From JANXQE01 sp035651635 (GTDB taxonomy: Bacteria; Verrucomicrobiota; Verrucomicrobiia; Limisphaerales; UBA8199), in the NCBI GenBank assembly GCA_035651635.1, contig DASRFK010000179.1, positions 41,686-105,685 of the forward strand: a DNA stretch of 64,000 nucleotides, written 5' to 3'. The position numbers and the translations under genes were made by a program. Below the pieces are notes generated by a model. It ran no database searches. It saw nothing but the letters and a program-made list of their open reading frames with translations, and was not told the origin of the DNA. Positions 41,423-49,920 of the stretch are shown one piece after another; position 1 is the stretch's first letter, and each line of letters opens with the position of its first letter.

Positions 41423-41431
41423 GCTCGGGCC

Positions 41432-42316
41432 ATGCCTTCAGAGGAGAACCCCAGGCTCCGCATGGCACCGCCCGAAGCAATGGATGCGGTGGCCCACCGG
41501 ATCGAGCGCGAACAGCGCTCGGCCAACCTGCAGCGCGAATCGAACCTGGAACGATCGCTGGGCAACTTCCGCGTCGGGTCCGTTGGGTACTTGAACGCGG
41601 TGCCACTCACACGCGGTCTCGAGGACGAGGTCGTCTTTGCCACTCCGTCCAAACTTGCCGAACTGCTGCGCCGGGATGAGTTGGATGCTGGGTTGGTGAG
41701 TGTCGTGGAGGTGCTGTTTAATGACCGTTACGACATTCTGGATGGAATCGCCATCGCCTCGCTGGGCGAAGTCAAGAGCGTGCTCCTGGCCCACCGCCGT
41801 CCGCTCGAAGAGGCGCGGGAAGTCTTTTGCGACACCGCTTCGCTCACGAGCGTGGAGTTGTTGCGCGTTCTGCTTGCGGAACGCGGGCTTAAGCCGGCAA
41901 TTAAGCCGCTCGGAAGCTACGACTTTGCGGCTCTGCCGGATTACGCATTACTGATCGGGGACCGCGCGTTGGATTTGCTGTTGGGGCCTCACGAACATGA
42001 GATTTGGGACCTTGGCGCAGCCTGGTATGAACTCACGAAACTGCCCTTTGTTTATGCGGTTTGGGCTCTCCGACGCGGTATTGAGAATAGTGCCCTCAAA
42101 CGTCAACTGCGCGAAGCGCGCGATTTCGGCCTGGACACACTCGATTCGATCATCCGCTCGCGGACCGAATACAGCCTGGAATTCCGCCAAGACTACCTCA
42201 GCTGGCATATTCACTTTCACCTTGGTGCAGATGAGAAACGCGGGCTGAGCCAGTTCATCGAATTGCTCAAGAAACATTCGTCTCCGCCGGTTTTCCCGCC
42301 ACGTTTCGTGGTGTAG
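41432..42316 (+). CDS. mqnA: Chorismate dehydratase
   Basis: The 294-residue protein from residue ~48 shows the MqnA/periplasmic-binding-like fold: RVGSVGYLNAVPLTRGL, PSKLAELLRRDELDAGLVSVVE, DYALLIGDRAL, and WYELTKLPFVYAVWAL. It converts chorismate to 3-[(1-carboxyvinyl)oxy]benzoate, the first step of the futalosine menaquinone pathway. The first ~45 residues are a charged extension not seen in typical MqnA. It lies 9 bp after mqnE. Confidence 0.92.
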   Translation: MPSEENPRLRMAPPEAMDAVAHRIEREQRSANLQRESNLERSLGNFRVGSVGYLNAVPLTRGLEDEVVFATPSKLAELLRRDELDAGLVSVVEVLFNDRYDILDGIAIASLGEVKSVLLAHRRPLEEAREVFCDTASLTSVELLRVLLAERGLKPAIKPLGSYDFAALPDYALLIGDRALDLLLGPHEHEIWDLGAAWYELTKLPFVYAVWALRRGIENSALKRQLREARDFGLDTLDSIIRSRTEYSLEFRQDYLSWHIHFHLGADEKRGLSQFIELLKKHSSPPVFPPRFVV

Positions 42317-42351
42317 AATGGGCGCGGAGTCCGGTTTTAGCTGGAAAGGTA

Positions 42352-42381
42352 AACCACGGATAAACACCGATAGACACGGAT
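42352..42381. repeat. ACCACGGATxxACAC repeat, single copy
   Basis: aaccacggataaacaccgat and the following agacacggat match the paired copies at 19471-19627. A hairpin repeat accgcctcaaggcggg follows at about 42409. Confidence 0.7.
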
Positions 42382-42440
42382 ACGGCGGGCAACAGCGCAC
42401 CAAAAGGCAACCGCCTCAAGGCGGGACTCCGAACCCCAAC

Positions 42441-42468
42441 AAAAAGCCGGCGAGTGGTGCTCGCCGGC
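42441..42468 (-). terminator. Rho-independent terminator of pilC
   Basis: On the minus strand a 9-bp stem gccggcgag/ctcgccggc with a 5-base loop is followed directly by ttttt (aaaaa at 42441-42445 on +). It is 28 bp beyond the pilC stop. Confidence 0.85.
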
Positions 42469-42495
42469 TTGCGTAAGAAGGTGAATCGCGGGCGC

Positions 42496-43707
42496 TTACT
42501 TATTGCCGCTGACGATCTCAGGCATCTTGAAGATGGGCAGGAACATACAAATCACCATACCGCCCACCACGACGCCCAGGAAGACGATCAGAATCGGTTC
42601 GATCAAAGCCGTCAGGCCGGAAAGGGTTGTTTCGATTTCTTCATCCAGGAAATCGGCGATGCGTTCGAGCATGTTGTCGATTTTGCCGGTTTGTTCGCCA
42701 GCGGTGACCATGCGAATAATCATGACCGGAAAGACCGGGTGTTTGGCGAGCGCAACCGAGATACTCTCACCTCGCTCAATGTCCAATGCGGCGGCCCTAA
42801 TCGCCCGTTCCATGACGACGTTGCCAACCGTCTGTGAGACAATCTGCAGTACTTCGAGAATCGGAACACCGCTCCGAACCAGCGAAGCTAAGGTCCGGGT
42901 GAAACGGGCGAGGCAGATCTTGTGAGCAATCGAACCGAAGATGGGCAGTTTGATGCGGTAAGTATCCCAAAAGGTCCGGCCAGTCGGTGTTTTTATAAAG
43001 TAGAACCAGGCGTAAACCGCGCCACCGCCTCCGAGCAGAATCACAATAATAAACTTCTGCACAAAATGGCTTAGATCGATCAGGAACTGAGTCGGGGCAG
43101 GCAACTTCGCGCCGAAACTGCTGAAGATCTCGCCGAAGACAGGCACTACCTTGACCAACAGGAAAATCGTGATGAGAATCGCGACAACAGTCACCACGGT
43201 CGGATACATCATTGCCGATTTGACCTTCTTGCGGAGACGCGCCGCGTTTTCCAGGTAAACGGCCAGGCGCGAAAGAATTTCGGCTAGCAAGCCGCCTTTT
43301 TCACCCGCGGCTACCATGCAGACGTACAGCCGGCTGAAAGCTTTTGGATGCTTCTGCAACGCCTCGGAGAAGCTGTCCCCGCCTTCGACTCGAGTGCAGA
43401 TGTCCTTAATGACATCCCGCATCACTTTATTGGTCGTTTGTTCAGCCAACGCTTGAAGCGACTGTACCATGGCCAGACCGGCATCAATCATCGTGGCCAA
43501 TTGCCTCGTAAAGACGACCAGGTCTGCGAGCCCAACTTTGCCGCCGCTGGTTCGTCCTTTTTTGCCGATCTTTTCCTGGATCGAGACGACCAGCAGGTTG
43601 CGGTTAAGCAGCGCGGCAATGGCCGCCTGCTCGGTTGCGGCTTCAATTGAACTGCGGATCTCACGGCCGGTGGCCGTTTCCCGGGCGACATAAGAATAGG
43701 CAGACAT
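42496..43707 (-). CDS. pilC: Type IV pilus/secretion platform protein PilC
   Basis: The 403-residue protein has two T2SSF domains: FTRQLATMIDAGLAMVQSLQAL...MVAAGEKGGLLAEILSRLAVYLE (~65-185) and FTRTLASLVRSGVPILEVLQI...MVTAGEQTGKIDNMLERIADFLDEEIE (~270-380), and three membrane helices. It starts with FTxxLx-like YSYVARETATGREIRSSIEA. PilC scaffolds pilus polymerisation at the inner membrane. It is a paralogue of the gspF at 29.8 kb but stands alone, with its own terminator, and its pilB/pilT partners are not in view. Confidence 0.93.
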   Translation of the reverse strand: MSAYSYVARETATGREIRSSIEAATEQAAIAALLNRNLLVVSIQEKIGKKGRTSGGKVGLADLVVFTRQLATMIDAGLAMVQSLQALAEQTTNKVMRDVIKDICTRVEGGDSFSEALQKHPKAFSRLYVCMVAAGEKGGLLAEILSRLAVYLENAARLRKKVKSAMMYPTVVTVVAILITIFLLVKVVPVFGEIFSSFGAKLPAPTQFLIDLSHFVQKFIIVILLGGGGAVYAWFYFIKTPTGRTFWDTYRIKLPIFGSIAHKICLARFTRTLASLVRSGVPILEVLQIVSQTVGNVVMERAIRAAALDIERGESISVALAKHPVFPVMIIRMVTAGEQTGKIDNMLERIADFLDEEIETTLSGLTALIEPILIVFLGVVVGGMVICMFLPIFKMPEIVSGNK

Positions 43708-44209
43708 ATCAGTGCAGAAATGCGTGGTGGAAAGCCTGGGCTTTGAACTTCAAAATAAATGCTGGAGCGTTGTACAAAACGGTAACCATTTCGAACAACA
43801 GGGAAGCACTCTTTGTTCCAGCAAAGCCTTTGGCAGCCAGATCTGCCACTGGGTCAGGAAGGGCGAAATGGATTTTCGGGCTCGGGGAAAGGCCACTGAG
43901 AGCCCTTACGGTTCTCGTTAACGTTACAAGTACCCCTCGCCGCGTTTTCCGAAAAAAGTGTCCACCCTCTTGTTCTTGAACCTAAAATCCCAGATCGCGC
44001 CCCCCAAGAAACTGTGGTTGCCTCATTTATGTACAACTCCAAGGGTAAAAACTGGGAAAAAACTAGTTGTCACAGGTGGCTTGTTTGCTATGAATGCCCT
44101 TCAGTGCACCGCTTCTTGGTGCCGAGGGTAAACAGGATTTGCCCTCTTCGAACGCAGGTTCAGACACAGAATTAGAAAACAAATAGAGAACCATAACATC
44201 GGAGGAACT
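43708..44209. other. Long leader region of the first porin gene
   Basis: 502 bp between divergent pilC and the porin. It is less GC-rich than the neighbours. No gene or clear hairpin was recognised. A strong ribosome binding site, ggaggaact, precedes the ATG at 44210. A long 5' leader or small RNA could lie here. Confidence 0.6.
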
Positions 44210-45436
44210 ATGAAGTTTAACAATTGGACAGTCGCCCTGGCTTCACTCGGAGTGGTGAGCCTGGCGTCGGCCGTCAAAGCGGAGGAACAGCCCAGTTCGG
44301 TCATGACGGCGCTGGCTTCGACGACGCTGAGCGGCTACGTGGACACGTCAGCCCATTGGAACCTGGGCACCGGCAACACTTACGTGCCGCCTTATAAATT
44401 CAATTCGCCCAGCAAGTCCGACGGTTTCAACCTGGACGTAGTCCAGGTTCGCATCGAGAAACCACTCGATGAGGCCGAGTGGGCTGCCGGGTATCGGGTG
44501 GATTTATGGGCCGGGCCCGATGCCAACGTCTTGGGAACCCAGTCCGTTTTATCGACCGGCAAAAGCGATTTTGCGCTTCGCCAGGCCTATGTGTCCTTGC
44601 GCATGCCCGTCCTCAACGGGATTGATTGGAAAGTGGGCGTGTTCGACAGCGTCCTCGGATACGAATCGGTCGAATCGCCCAACGACCCGAATTACACCCG
44701 CTCGTACGGGCATTCGATCGAACCACAAACGCATACCGGAGTTCTGGCGAGCTACCGGTTTAATGACATCGTGAGCGCCTCGGTAGGCATCGCTGACACG
44801 ACTGGCCCGTCGATCAACAGTCGCGCTTTCACGCCGGTTCAAACGAGCAATCCTTACGCTGAATCTTACAAGACCTATATGGGTTCCGTAGCTATTACGG
44901 CTCCGGATAGCCTCGGGTTTGCCTCGGGATCGACGCTCTATGGCGGCGTGGTCAACGGGTTCAACAATTCCGTGCTCGGCTCGGGATTAGGCATGCCCAC
45001 TCTCAACGCCTACGTCGGAGGTACGTTGGGAACTCCGATTACCGGGCTGCGCCTCGGTGCCGCCTGGGACCTGCTGAACATTGACACCCGCGTTGCGGGG
45101 GCCAAACAGGAGGCCGATATCTGGACGCTCGCCGGCTATGCTTCCTTCCAAGCCACGGAAAAGCTCAGCTTCCACGGTCGGTTCGAGTACGCCACCGGCG
45201 ACATCGATCAGGGCTTCGGCGGCTTGGGTCTGGGAAACTTCGGACGCAATAATGCGATCTATGCCGCGACGGCCACCGCCCAATACGATCTGTGGAAGAA
45301 CGTAATCAGTCGGCTGGAGTTCCGCTGGGATCACGTGGAACACGGGATGGCCTTCGGCGGTGCCGATCCGGTCACAGGCGCGCCAACTCGCAGCAACTCA
45401 TTCCTGCTCGCTGCGAACGTCATTTACAAATTCTAG
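44210..45436 (+). CDS. Outer-membrane beta-barrel porin, BBP2 type, paralogue A
   Basis: 408 residues: signal peptide (~1-25, SLASAVKAEE), then TTLSGYVDTSAHWNLGTGN, SDFALRQAYVSLRMPV, DWKVGVFDSVLGYESVESPNDPNYTRSYGHSIEP and a final WDLLN/EFRWDH region ending in VIYKF, the C-terminal Phe of barrel proteins. It fits the putative porin-2 family (PF07642) common in Verrucomicrobiota. It probably lets small solutes through the outer membrane. Strong SD and terminator suggest high expression. Confidence 0.9.
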   Translation: MKFNNWTVALASLGVVSLASAVKAEEQPSSVMTALASTTLSGYVDTSAHWNLGTGNTYVPPYKFNSPSKSDGFNLDVVQVRIEKPLDEAEWAAGYRVDLWAGPDANVLGTQSVLSTGKSDFALRQAYVSLRMPVLNGIDWKVGVFDSVLGYESVESPNDPNYTRSYGHSIEPQTHTGVLASYRFNDIVSASVGIADTTGPSINSRAFTPVQTSNPYAESYKTYMGSVAITAPDSLGFASGSTLYGGVVNGFNNSVLGSGLGMPTLNAYVGGTLGTPITGLRLGAAWDLLNIDTRVAGAKQEADIWTLAGYASFQATEKLSFHGRFEYATGDIDQGFGGLGLGNFGRNNAIYAATATAQYDLWKNVISRLEFRWDHVEHGMAFGGADPVTGAPTRSNSFLLAANVIYKF

Positions 45437-45772
45437 TTCTCTCGAGCGTTGACAGTCTGAGCCCCTCTCCGCAAAAGGGAGGGGCTCTTTTGTTTTGGAG
45501 TAGCGCCCTTTTTGACAGGTGCTTAGGAAACGTGAACGAATACAGACTGGCCAAATTTGACCAGCCCGCTTAAAAATCACCTCAGCTTTCTGATGAGTCC
45601 AAGTTTGATGAATTTTATAAATATTTAACTTGCACCCGGTTGGGCAACATGGCTTTGATTTGGCATAGCAAGTGCCCTGTCGGCGCAGATGCTCTGCGGC
45701 TGTACTGGTCACCAACTCGACAGGTGCGCTGCAAATCACGAACAAAACAAAACCAATCCAAATACAAGAATC
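45437..45772. other. Intergenic region between the two porin genes
   Basis: After the terminator at 45459-45496 the region is AT-rich (tttataaatatttaac near 45612) and probably holds the promoter of the second porin. No gene was recognised. Confidence 0.6.
45459..45496 (+). terminator. Strong terminator after porin A
   Basis: The stem gagcccctc/gaggggctc (45459-45467, 45479-45487), extended by two inner pairs, is followed by ttttgtttt. A clear Rho-independent terminator 22 bp past the stop. Confidence 0.92.
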
Positions 45773-47008
45773 ATGAAGTGTAATGCATGGACGTTAGGTT
45801 TGCTCAGTGCCGGGCTGGTGAGCTTGCCGGCAGTGATGCACGCGGAGGAAAAACCGAGTTCCGTTTTGACTGCCCTGTCTGCCACAACGCTCAGCGGGTA
45901 CGTGGATACCTCGGCGCAGTGGAACCTGGGCACTGGGAATGCAAACGTCCCTGGCTATGCCTGGAATACTCCCAGCAAAGCCGACGGTTTTAACCTCAAT
46001 GTTGTCGAACTGAACCTCGAAAAGACAGTCGAAGCGGCGGATCAGTGGGGAGCCGGATACAAGGTCAGCTTGCTGGCCGGGCCCGACGCGAGCCTGTTCA
46101 ACACCAAATCTCCGGTTGCAGGAGGCAACGCTGATTTTGCGGTCAAGCAAGCCTATGTGGCTCTGCACGCGCCGGTCGGCAATGGCTTGGATTTCAAGGT
46201 CGGCGTGTGGGATACGCTGATCGGGTATGAAGTCTTCGAGTCGGTCAACAATCCAAACGTGACGCGCTCTTACGGTTATTCGATGGAGCCGACGACGCAT
46301 ACGGGCATCCAGGCCACCTATCAGGTCTGTGATGTCGTTTCCGCCTCGGTGGCCATCGCCAATACGTACGGCCCGACGATCAATGGCCGCGCCTTCATGG
46401 GTCCCGCAAACACCGCCGCCGGAGTTCAAGGACCTCAGGCCGAGTCGTATAAGACTTACATGGCCTCGATGACCTTCACCGCTCCGACCAATTGGGGCGC
46501 GTTGTCGGGTTCGACCTTAACGGCTTGCATTATCAATGGATTTGATACTGCCATCGGCGGCAGCGGCGGCGCCAATGCCAATGGCTTCGACCAAACCAGC
46601 TTCTATGTCGGGGCTTCACTGGCCACGCCGGTGACCGGTCTTAAGCTGGGGGCGTGTTATGATTACGCGGCGCTCACGTCGCAGGCCGCCGGCCCGGGAA
46701 CGTCTGAGACTTCAGGCTACGCCAACGCTGTCGGGGCCTACATCTCCTATCAGCTCACCGAGAAGCTCAGCGTGTATGGCCGCGGCGAATACGCCTCTTC
46801 CACCTACGCCACCACGTTCGGTGCCCGCAAAGTTGTGGAAGGCACGGCCACCGTCCAGTATGACTTGTGGAAGAACCTCATGAGCCGAGTGGAATTCCGC
46901 TGGGACCACGCGGCCGACGATTCAAACGCCTATGGCGGAACCGTTGCGGGTTCGCCGACCAAGGGCAATGCTTACATGCTCCTGGCGGACTTTGCTTATA
47001 AGTTCTAA
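45773..47008 (+). CDS. Outer-membrane beta-barrel porin, BBP2 type, paralogue B
   Basis: The 411-residue protein is a clear paralogue of the preceding porin: it shares the signal-peptide exit HAEEKPSSVLTAL, TTLSGYVDTSAQWNLGTGN, ADFAVKQAYVALHAPV, DTLIGYEVFESVNNPNVTRSYGYSMEP, VQYDLWKNLMSRVEFRWDH and the final FAYKF. The ATG at 45773 gives the same start as the paralogue; an open frame upstream adds 28 unrelated residues. It has its own promoter region and terminator, so the two may be expressed under different conditions. Confidence 0.9.
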   Translation: MKCNAWTLGLLSAGLVSLPAVMHAEEKPSSVLTALSATTLSGYVDTSAQWNLGTGNANVPGYAWNTPSKADGFNLNVVELNLEKTVEAADQWGAGYKVSLLAGPDASLFNTKSPVAGGNADFAVKQAYVALHAPVGNGLDFKVGVWDTLIGYEVFESVNNPNVTRSYGYSMEPTTHTGIQATYQVCDVVSASVAIANTYGPTINGRAFMGPANTAAGVQGPQAESYKTYMASMTFTAPTNWGALSGSTLTACIINGFDTAIGGSGGANANGFDQTSFYVGASLATPVTGLKLGACYDYAALTSQAAGPGTSETSGYANAVGAYISYQLTEKLSVYGRGEYASSTYATTFGARKVVEGTATVQYDLWKNLMSRVEFRWDHAADDSNAYGGTVAGSPTKGNAYMLLADFAYKF

Positions 47009-47025
47009 GAGATTCAGTCGGGATC

Positions 47026-47058
47026 AAGCCCCTTCACAATTGGTGAAGGGGCTTTTTT
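47026..47058 (+). terminator. Strong terminator after porin B
   Basis: A perfect 12-bp stem (aagccccttcac/gtgaaggggctt) with a 5-base loop is followed by tttt. It lies 18 bp past the porin stop. Confidence 0.93.
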
Positions 47059-47074
47059 CTTTGTAAAAACCTTA

Positions 47075-47102
47075 TTGACTTGAAGCTTTTGTTTGGTAGT
47101 TT
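47075..47102 (+). promoter_or_regulatory. Candidate promoter of rplM-rpsI
   Basis: ttgact at 47075-47080 and tagttt at 47097-47102 are spaced by 16 bases and lie 26 bases before the rplM ATG. The -35 match is good, the -10 only fair. Confidence 0.4.
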
Positions 47103-47127
47103 CACCCCTCTTTTGATCAGGATTTCG

Positions 47128-47562
47128 ATGAAGACGCATTTACCGAAAGTGAATCTGGCGCAACGCAAGTGGCATGTGGTTAATGCCGAGGGCGCGGTTT
47201 TGGGACGCCTGGCGGCGCAGGTCGCCAATATTCTGCGCGGCAAAAACAAGCCCATCTATACACCACACCTGGACGCCGGAGATTTCGTGGTGGTCATTAA
47301 CGCCGAGAAGGTGGTGGTCACCGGCAAGAAGGAAACGGACAAGAAGTTCATGACTTATTCCGGCTGGAAAGGCGGCGAGAAGTACACCTCGGTGGAACAA
47401 ATCCGGGCGCGGCATCCGGAGAAGCTGATCACGCACGCGGTTCGGGGAATGGTGCCAAAAAACCGGTTGGGCCGGGTCCTGATGACTAAACTCAAAGTGT
47501 ATAAAGGCGGCGAGCATCCGCACGCGGCGCAACAGCCCGAAACCCTCGCGCCGGCCACCTAG
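47128..47562 (+). CDS. rplM: 50S ribosomal protein L13
   Basis: 144 residues with the L13 signature RKWHVVNAEGAVLGRLAAQVANILRGKNKP, GDFVVVINAEKVVVTGKK, and HAVRGMVPKNRLGRVLMTKLKVYKGGEHPHAAQQP. ATG 47128 gives the standard MKTHLPK start; upstream in-frame codons would run into the promoter region. It is followed by rpsI, the universal L13-S9 pair. Confidence 0.97.
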   Translation: MKTHLPKVNLAQRKWHVVNAEGAVLGRLAAQVANILRGKNKPIYTPHLDAGDFVVVINAEKVVVTGKKETDKKFMTYSGWKGGEKYTSVEQIRARHPEKLITHAVRGMVPKNRLGRVLMTKLKVYKGGEHPHAAQQPETLAPAT

Positions 47563-47588
47563 CGTCCCTGCCCTAACTTCATTCTTCT

Positions 47589-48005
47589 ATGGCTGACATT
47601 AAGATTTCCGAACCAAAAACTCCCCAACACCTGGGGACAGGCCGCCGCAAAACCGCCATTGCGCGTGTGCGGCTGGCCACCGGCACCGGCAAAATTCAAA
47701 TCAACGGACGGTCGTTTGAAAACTACTTTCCCGCCGAGACGCAACGCGTGATCGCCGCGCAGCCGCTCACCGTTACCGGAACGGCTGACAAGTTCGACGC
47801 GCAGATCACGGTGACGGGCGGCGGCCCAAACGGTCAGGCCGGCGCGGTGCGGCATGGGATTGCTCGCGCGCTGCTGACCGTGGACGCGAATCTGCGTCCG
47901 ATCCTCAAGGCCGAAGGCTTTTTGACCCGCGACCCGCGCATGCGCGAGCGCAAGAAGTACGGCCAGCCCGGCGCTCGCAAGCGATTCCAATACAGTAAAC
48001 GTTAA
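47589..48005 (+). CDS. rpsI: 30S ribosomal protein S9
   Basis: 138 residues with GTGRRKTAIARVRLATGTGKIQING, GGGPNGQAGAVRHGIARALL and the conserved end KYGQPGARKRFQYSKR, whose basic C-terminal tail reaches the tRNA in the P site. It lies 26 bp after rplM and a terminator follows at 48026. Confidence 0.97.
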   Translation: MADIKISEPKTPQHLGTGRRKTAIARVRLATGTGKIQINGRSFENYFPAETQRVIAAQPLTVTGTADKFDAQITVTGGGPNGQAGAVRHGIARALLTVDANLRPILKAEGFLTRDPRMRERKKYGQPGARKRFQYSKR

Positions 48006-48025
48006 TCGATCGAGATTTTGTGAAG

Positions 48026-48053
48026 CCCCGCTGGACCTCCGGCGGGGTTTTTT
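48026..48053 (+). terminator. Terminator of the rplM-rpsI operon
   Basis: The stem ccccgctgg/ccggcgggg with loop acct (48026-48047) is followed by tttttt. Its position shows that the argC coding region must start downstream of it. Confidence 0.9.
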
Positions 48054-48085
48054 GCTTTAAAACACTGATTAACCCTCCTGTCTTT

Positions 48086-49168
48086 ATGCAGAAACAGAAA
48101 GTCGCCGTAGTGGGAGCCTCGGGCTATTCCGGCGAGGAATTAGTCCGGTTGCTTCTGTCGCATCCCTTGGTCGAGCTGACGGAAGTGACGTCGCGTCAAT
48201 ATGCCGGCAAAAGCGTGGGCGAGATCTTTCCAAAGTTCGCCCACCACCCTGGCGCAAAGGCATTGCGATTCACCGAGCCGAAGGTGGAACAGCTTGCGGC
48301 CGGTCACCCAATCGTGTTCCTGGCGTTGCCGCACGGTGTGGCTGCGGAGTTTGCCGGTCCTCTGCTGAAATCCGGCTGCAAAGTAATCGATTTGAGCGCG
48401 GATTTTCGGGTGAAGAACCCGGCCGTATACGCCGAGTTTTACGGCCACGAACATCCGAAGCCGGAGTTGCTCGGGCAGGCAGTGTATGGTTTGCCGGAGA
48501 TCTACCGCGCGCAAATTCAAACCGCTTCGCTGATCGCGTCCCCGGGTTGTTATCCGACCAGTATTTTGCTGCCCTTGATTCCGCTCCTGAAAGCGGGCCT
48601 GGTTTCAAGCAGTGGGATTATCGCCGATTCCCTCAGCGGAGTTAGCGGAGCGGGGCGCAAAGTGGAGCTGGATTATTTGTTCGTGGAATGCAACGAGAGC
48701 GTCCGCCCCTATGGTGTCCCGAAACACCGGCACTTGTCAGAGATCGAGCAGGAACTCGCTCTGGCCGCAGGAGAACCGGTAATGCTTCAGTTCACGCCGC
48801 ATTTGATCCCGGTGAACCGAGGCATTTTAACCACCCTTTACCTGGAGCCGCGTGGCCCGACGCCGGGCGTCGCGGGCGCCAAACCCGACGGTGACAAGTT
48901 GCGGGAATGGGGAGAAAAAATAGCGAATTGTTATCGTTCTGAGTACGCGCAAGAGCCTTTTGTTCGGTTGCTCGAAGGCAAAGCGTTGCCGGATACAAAG
49001 AATGTAGTGGGGACAAATGGAATCGAGATTGGGTGGCGCCTGGACTCACGAACCGGCCGGTTAATCGTGATGAGCGCCGAGGACAACCTGCTCAAAGGCG
49101 CCAGCGGCCAGGCGGTGCAAAGCCTCAACCTCATGTGTGGTTTTCCTGAGACGACGGCCTTGCTTTAA
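48086..49168 (+). CDS. argC: N-acetyl-gamma-glutamyl-phosphate reductase
   Basis: About 360 residues: NADP-binding KVAVVGASGYSGEELVRLLL at the start, LALPHGVAAEFA, IDLSADFRVK, the active-site SPGCYPTSILLPL with the catalytic Cys, and HRHLSEIEQEL with HLIPVNRGILTT. It reduces N-acetylglutamyl-phosphate in arginine synthesis. ATG 48086 is chosen since the open frame upstream contains the rpsI terminator. The rest of the arg pathway is outside the window. Confidence 0.95.
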   Translation: MQKQKVAVVGASGYSGEELVRLLLSHPLVELTEVTSRQYAGKSVGEIFPKFAHHPGAKALRFTEPKVEQLAAGHPIVFLALPHGVAAEFAGPLLKSGCKVIDLSADFRVKNPAVYAEFYGHEHPKPELLGQAVYGLPEIYRAQIQTASLIASPGCYPTSILLPLIPLLKAGLVSSSGIIADSLSGVSGAGRKVELDYLFVECNESVRPYGVPKHRHLSEIEQELALAAGEPVMLQFTPHLIPVNRGILTTLYLEPRGPTPGVAGAKPDGDKLREWGEKIANCYRSEYAQEPFVRLLEGKALPDTKNVVGTNGIEIGWRLDSRTGRLIVMSAEDNLLKGASGQAVQSLNLMCGFPETTALL

Positions 49169-49276
49169 GCAAAAACACGCGCGCAGATCTTCGAAGTCCC
49201 GCCTTCAGGCCGTGCGACAAGGGCATCGGAATTACCATAAGGCTCGATGCGATCCGGCGTTCGCCGGCGGCTCTTA

Positions 49277-49822
49277 TTAAGGGCCCGAGTCGAGCACGGC
49301 GTTGCCACCCGCGCCAGCAATTCTGACGCGGGTAATGTCCCGAGGGGCGAGTTGGCGGGCCAGGGTGATTGAGGCATCCGCCACCACCTGGGTAGACTCC
49401 GGATTGGCAGAAGCTTCCTTTTTATTGTCATTCGCCTGGCGACTGGGAGAAGAAGTTGGATCGGCAATCGTGATCGTGCCCAGCTTCTCGATCGTGCCAT
49501 CCGCCGAATGCACCGCTTGCACATCGTATTTACCCGAATCGAGTTGGCTCAGGTGAAGCATAAGGACGGTACCTTTGACTTCGGCCGAACCTGCGGCTCC
49601 AGCCGGGGCAATCGCTGTCGGTTTTAACTGAAACGAAACGGTGGCATTTGTGTTCGCGGCTGAGTTCGGGTGGGGGAACGTTTTCTGTTCCTGTCCTGTG
49701 GTGGAAAGATTGGCAGCGGAGTCTTGCCCCCAGCCGTGCAATTGAATCATCGCGACAGTGAACCCAACCAAACAAGTAACGGTCGCGGTCAACGATTTGG
49801 ATTTCCTGAGACAGGTCATCAT
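49277..49822 (-). CDS. Small secreted protein of unknown function
   Basis: About 181 residues: a signal peptide-like helix (SLTATVTCLVGFTVAMIQLHGWG), then a Ser/Thr/Ala/Pro-rich body with VKGTVLMLHLSQLDSGKYDVQAV and TLARQLAPRDITRVRIAGAGG. I recognise no family; the strand-rich middle (GTVLMLHLSQLDSGKYDV) could be a small beta-sandwich. ATG 49822 is chosen because ggagagg lies six bases upstream. It is 98 bp before the kinase gene on the same strand. Confidence 0.6.
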   Translation of the reverse strand: MMTCLRKSKSLTATVTCLVGFTVAMIQLHGWGQDSAANLSTTGQEQKTFPHPNSAANTNATVSFQLKPTAIAPAGAAGSAEVKGTVLMLHLSQLDSGKYDVQAVHSADGTIEKLGTITIADPTSSPSRQANDNKKEASANPESTQVVADASITLARQLAPRDITRVRIAGAGGNAVLDSGP

Positions 49823-49920
49823 TTGTGCCTCTCCACACAAACTTACTACCGAGGGAACCGAAGCGTTCTGGGGGAATGCCCTACGTTATCCGGGCCAGCC
49901 TCGCTGTGTCCTTCGCGGAC

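Noticed and set aside
48020..48085. An earlier GTG start for argC at 48020
   Set aside because: The extra codons are the rpsI terminator hairpin and T-run; the ATG at 48086 opens directly on the NADP motif.
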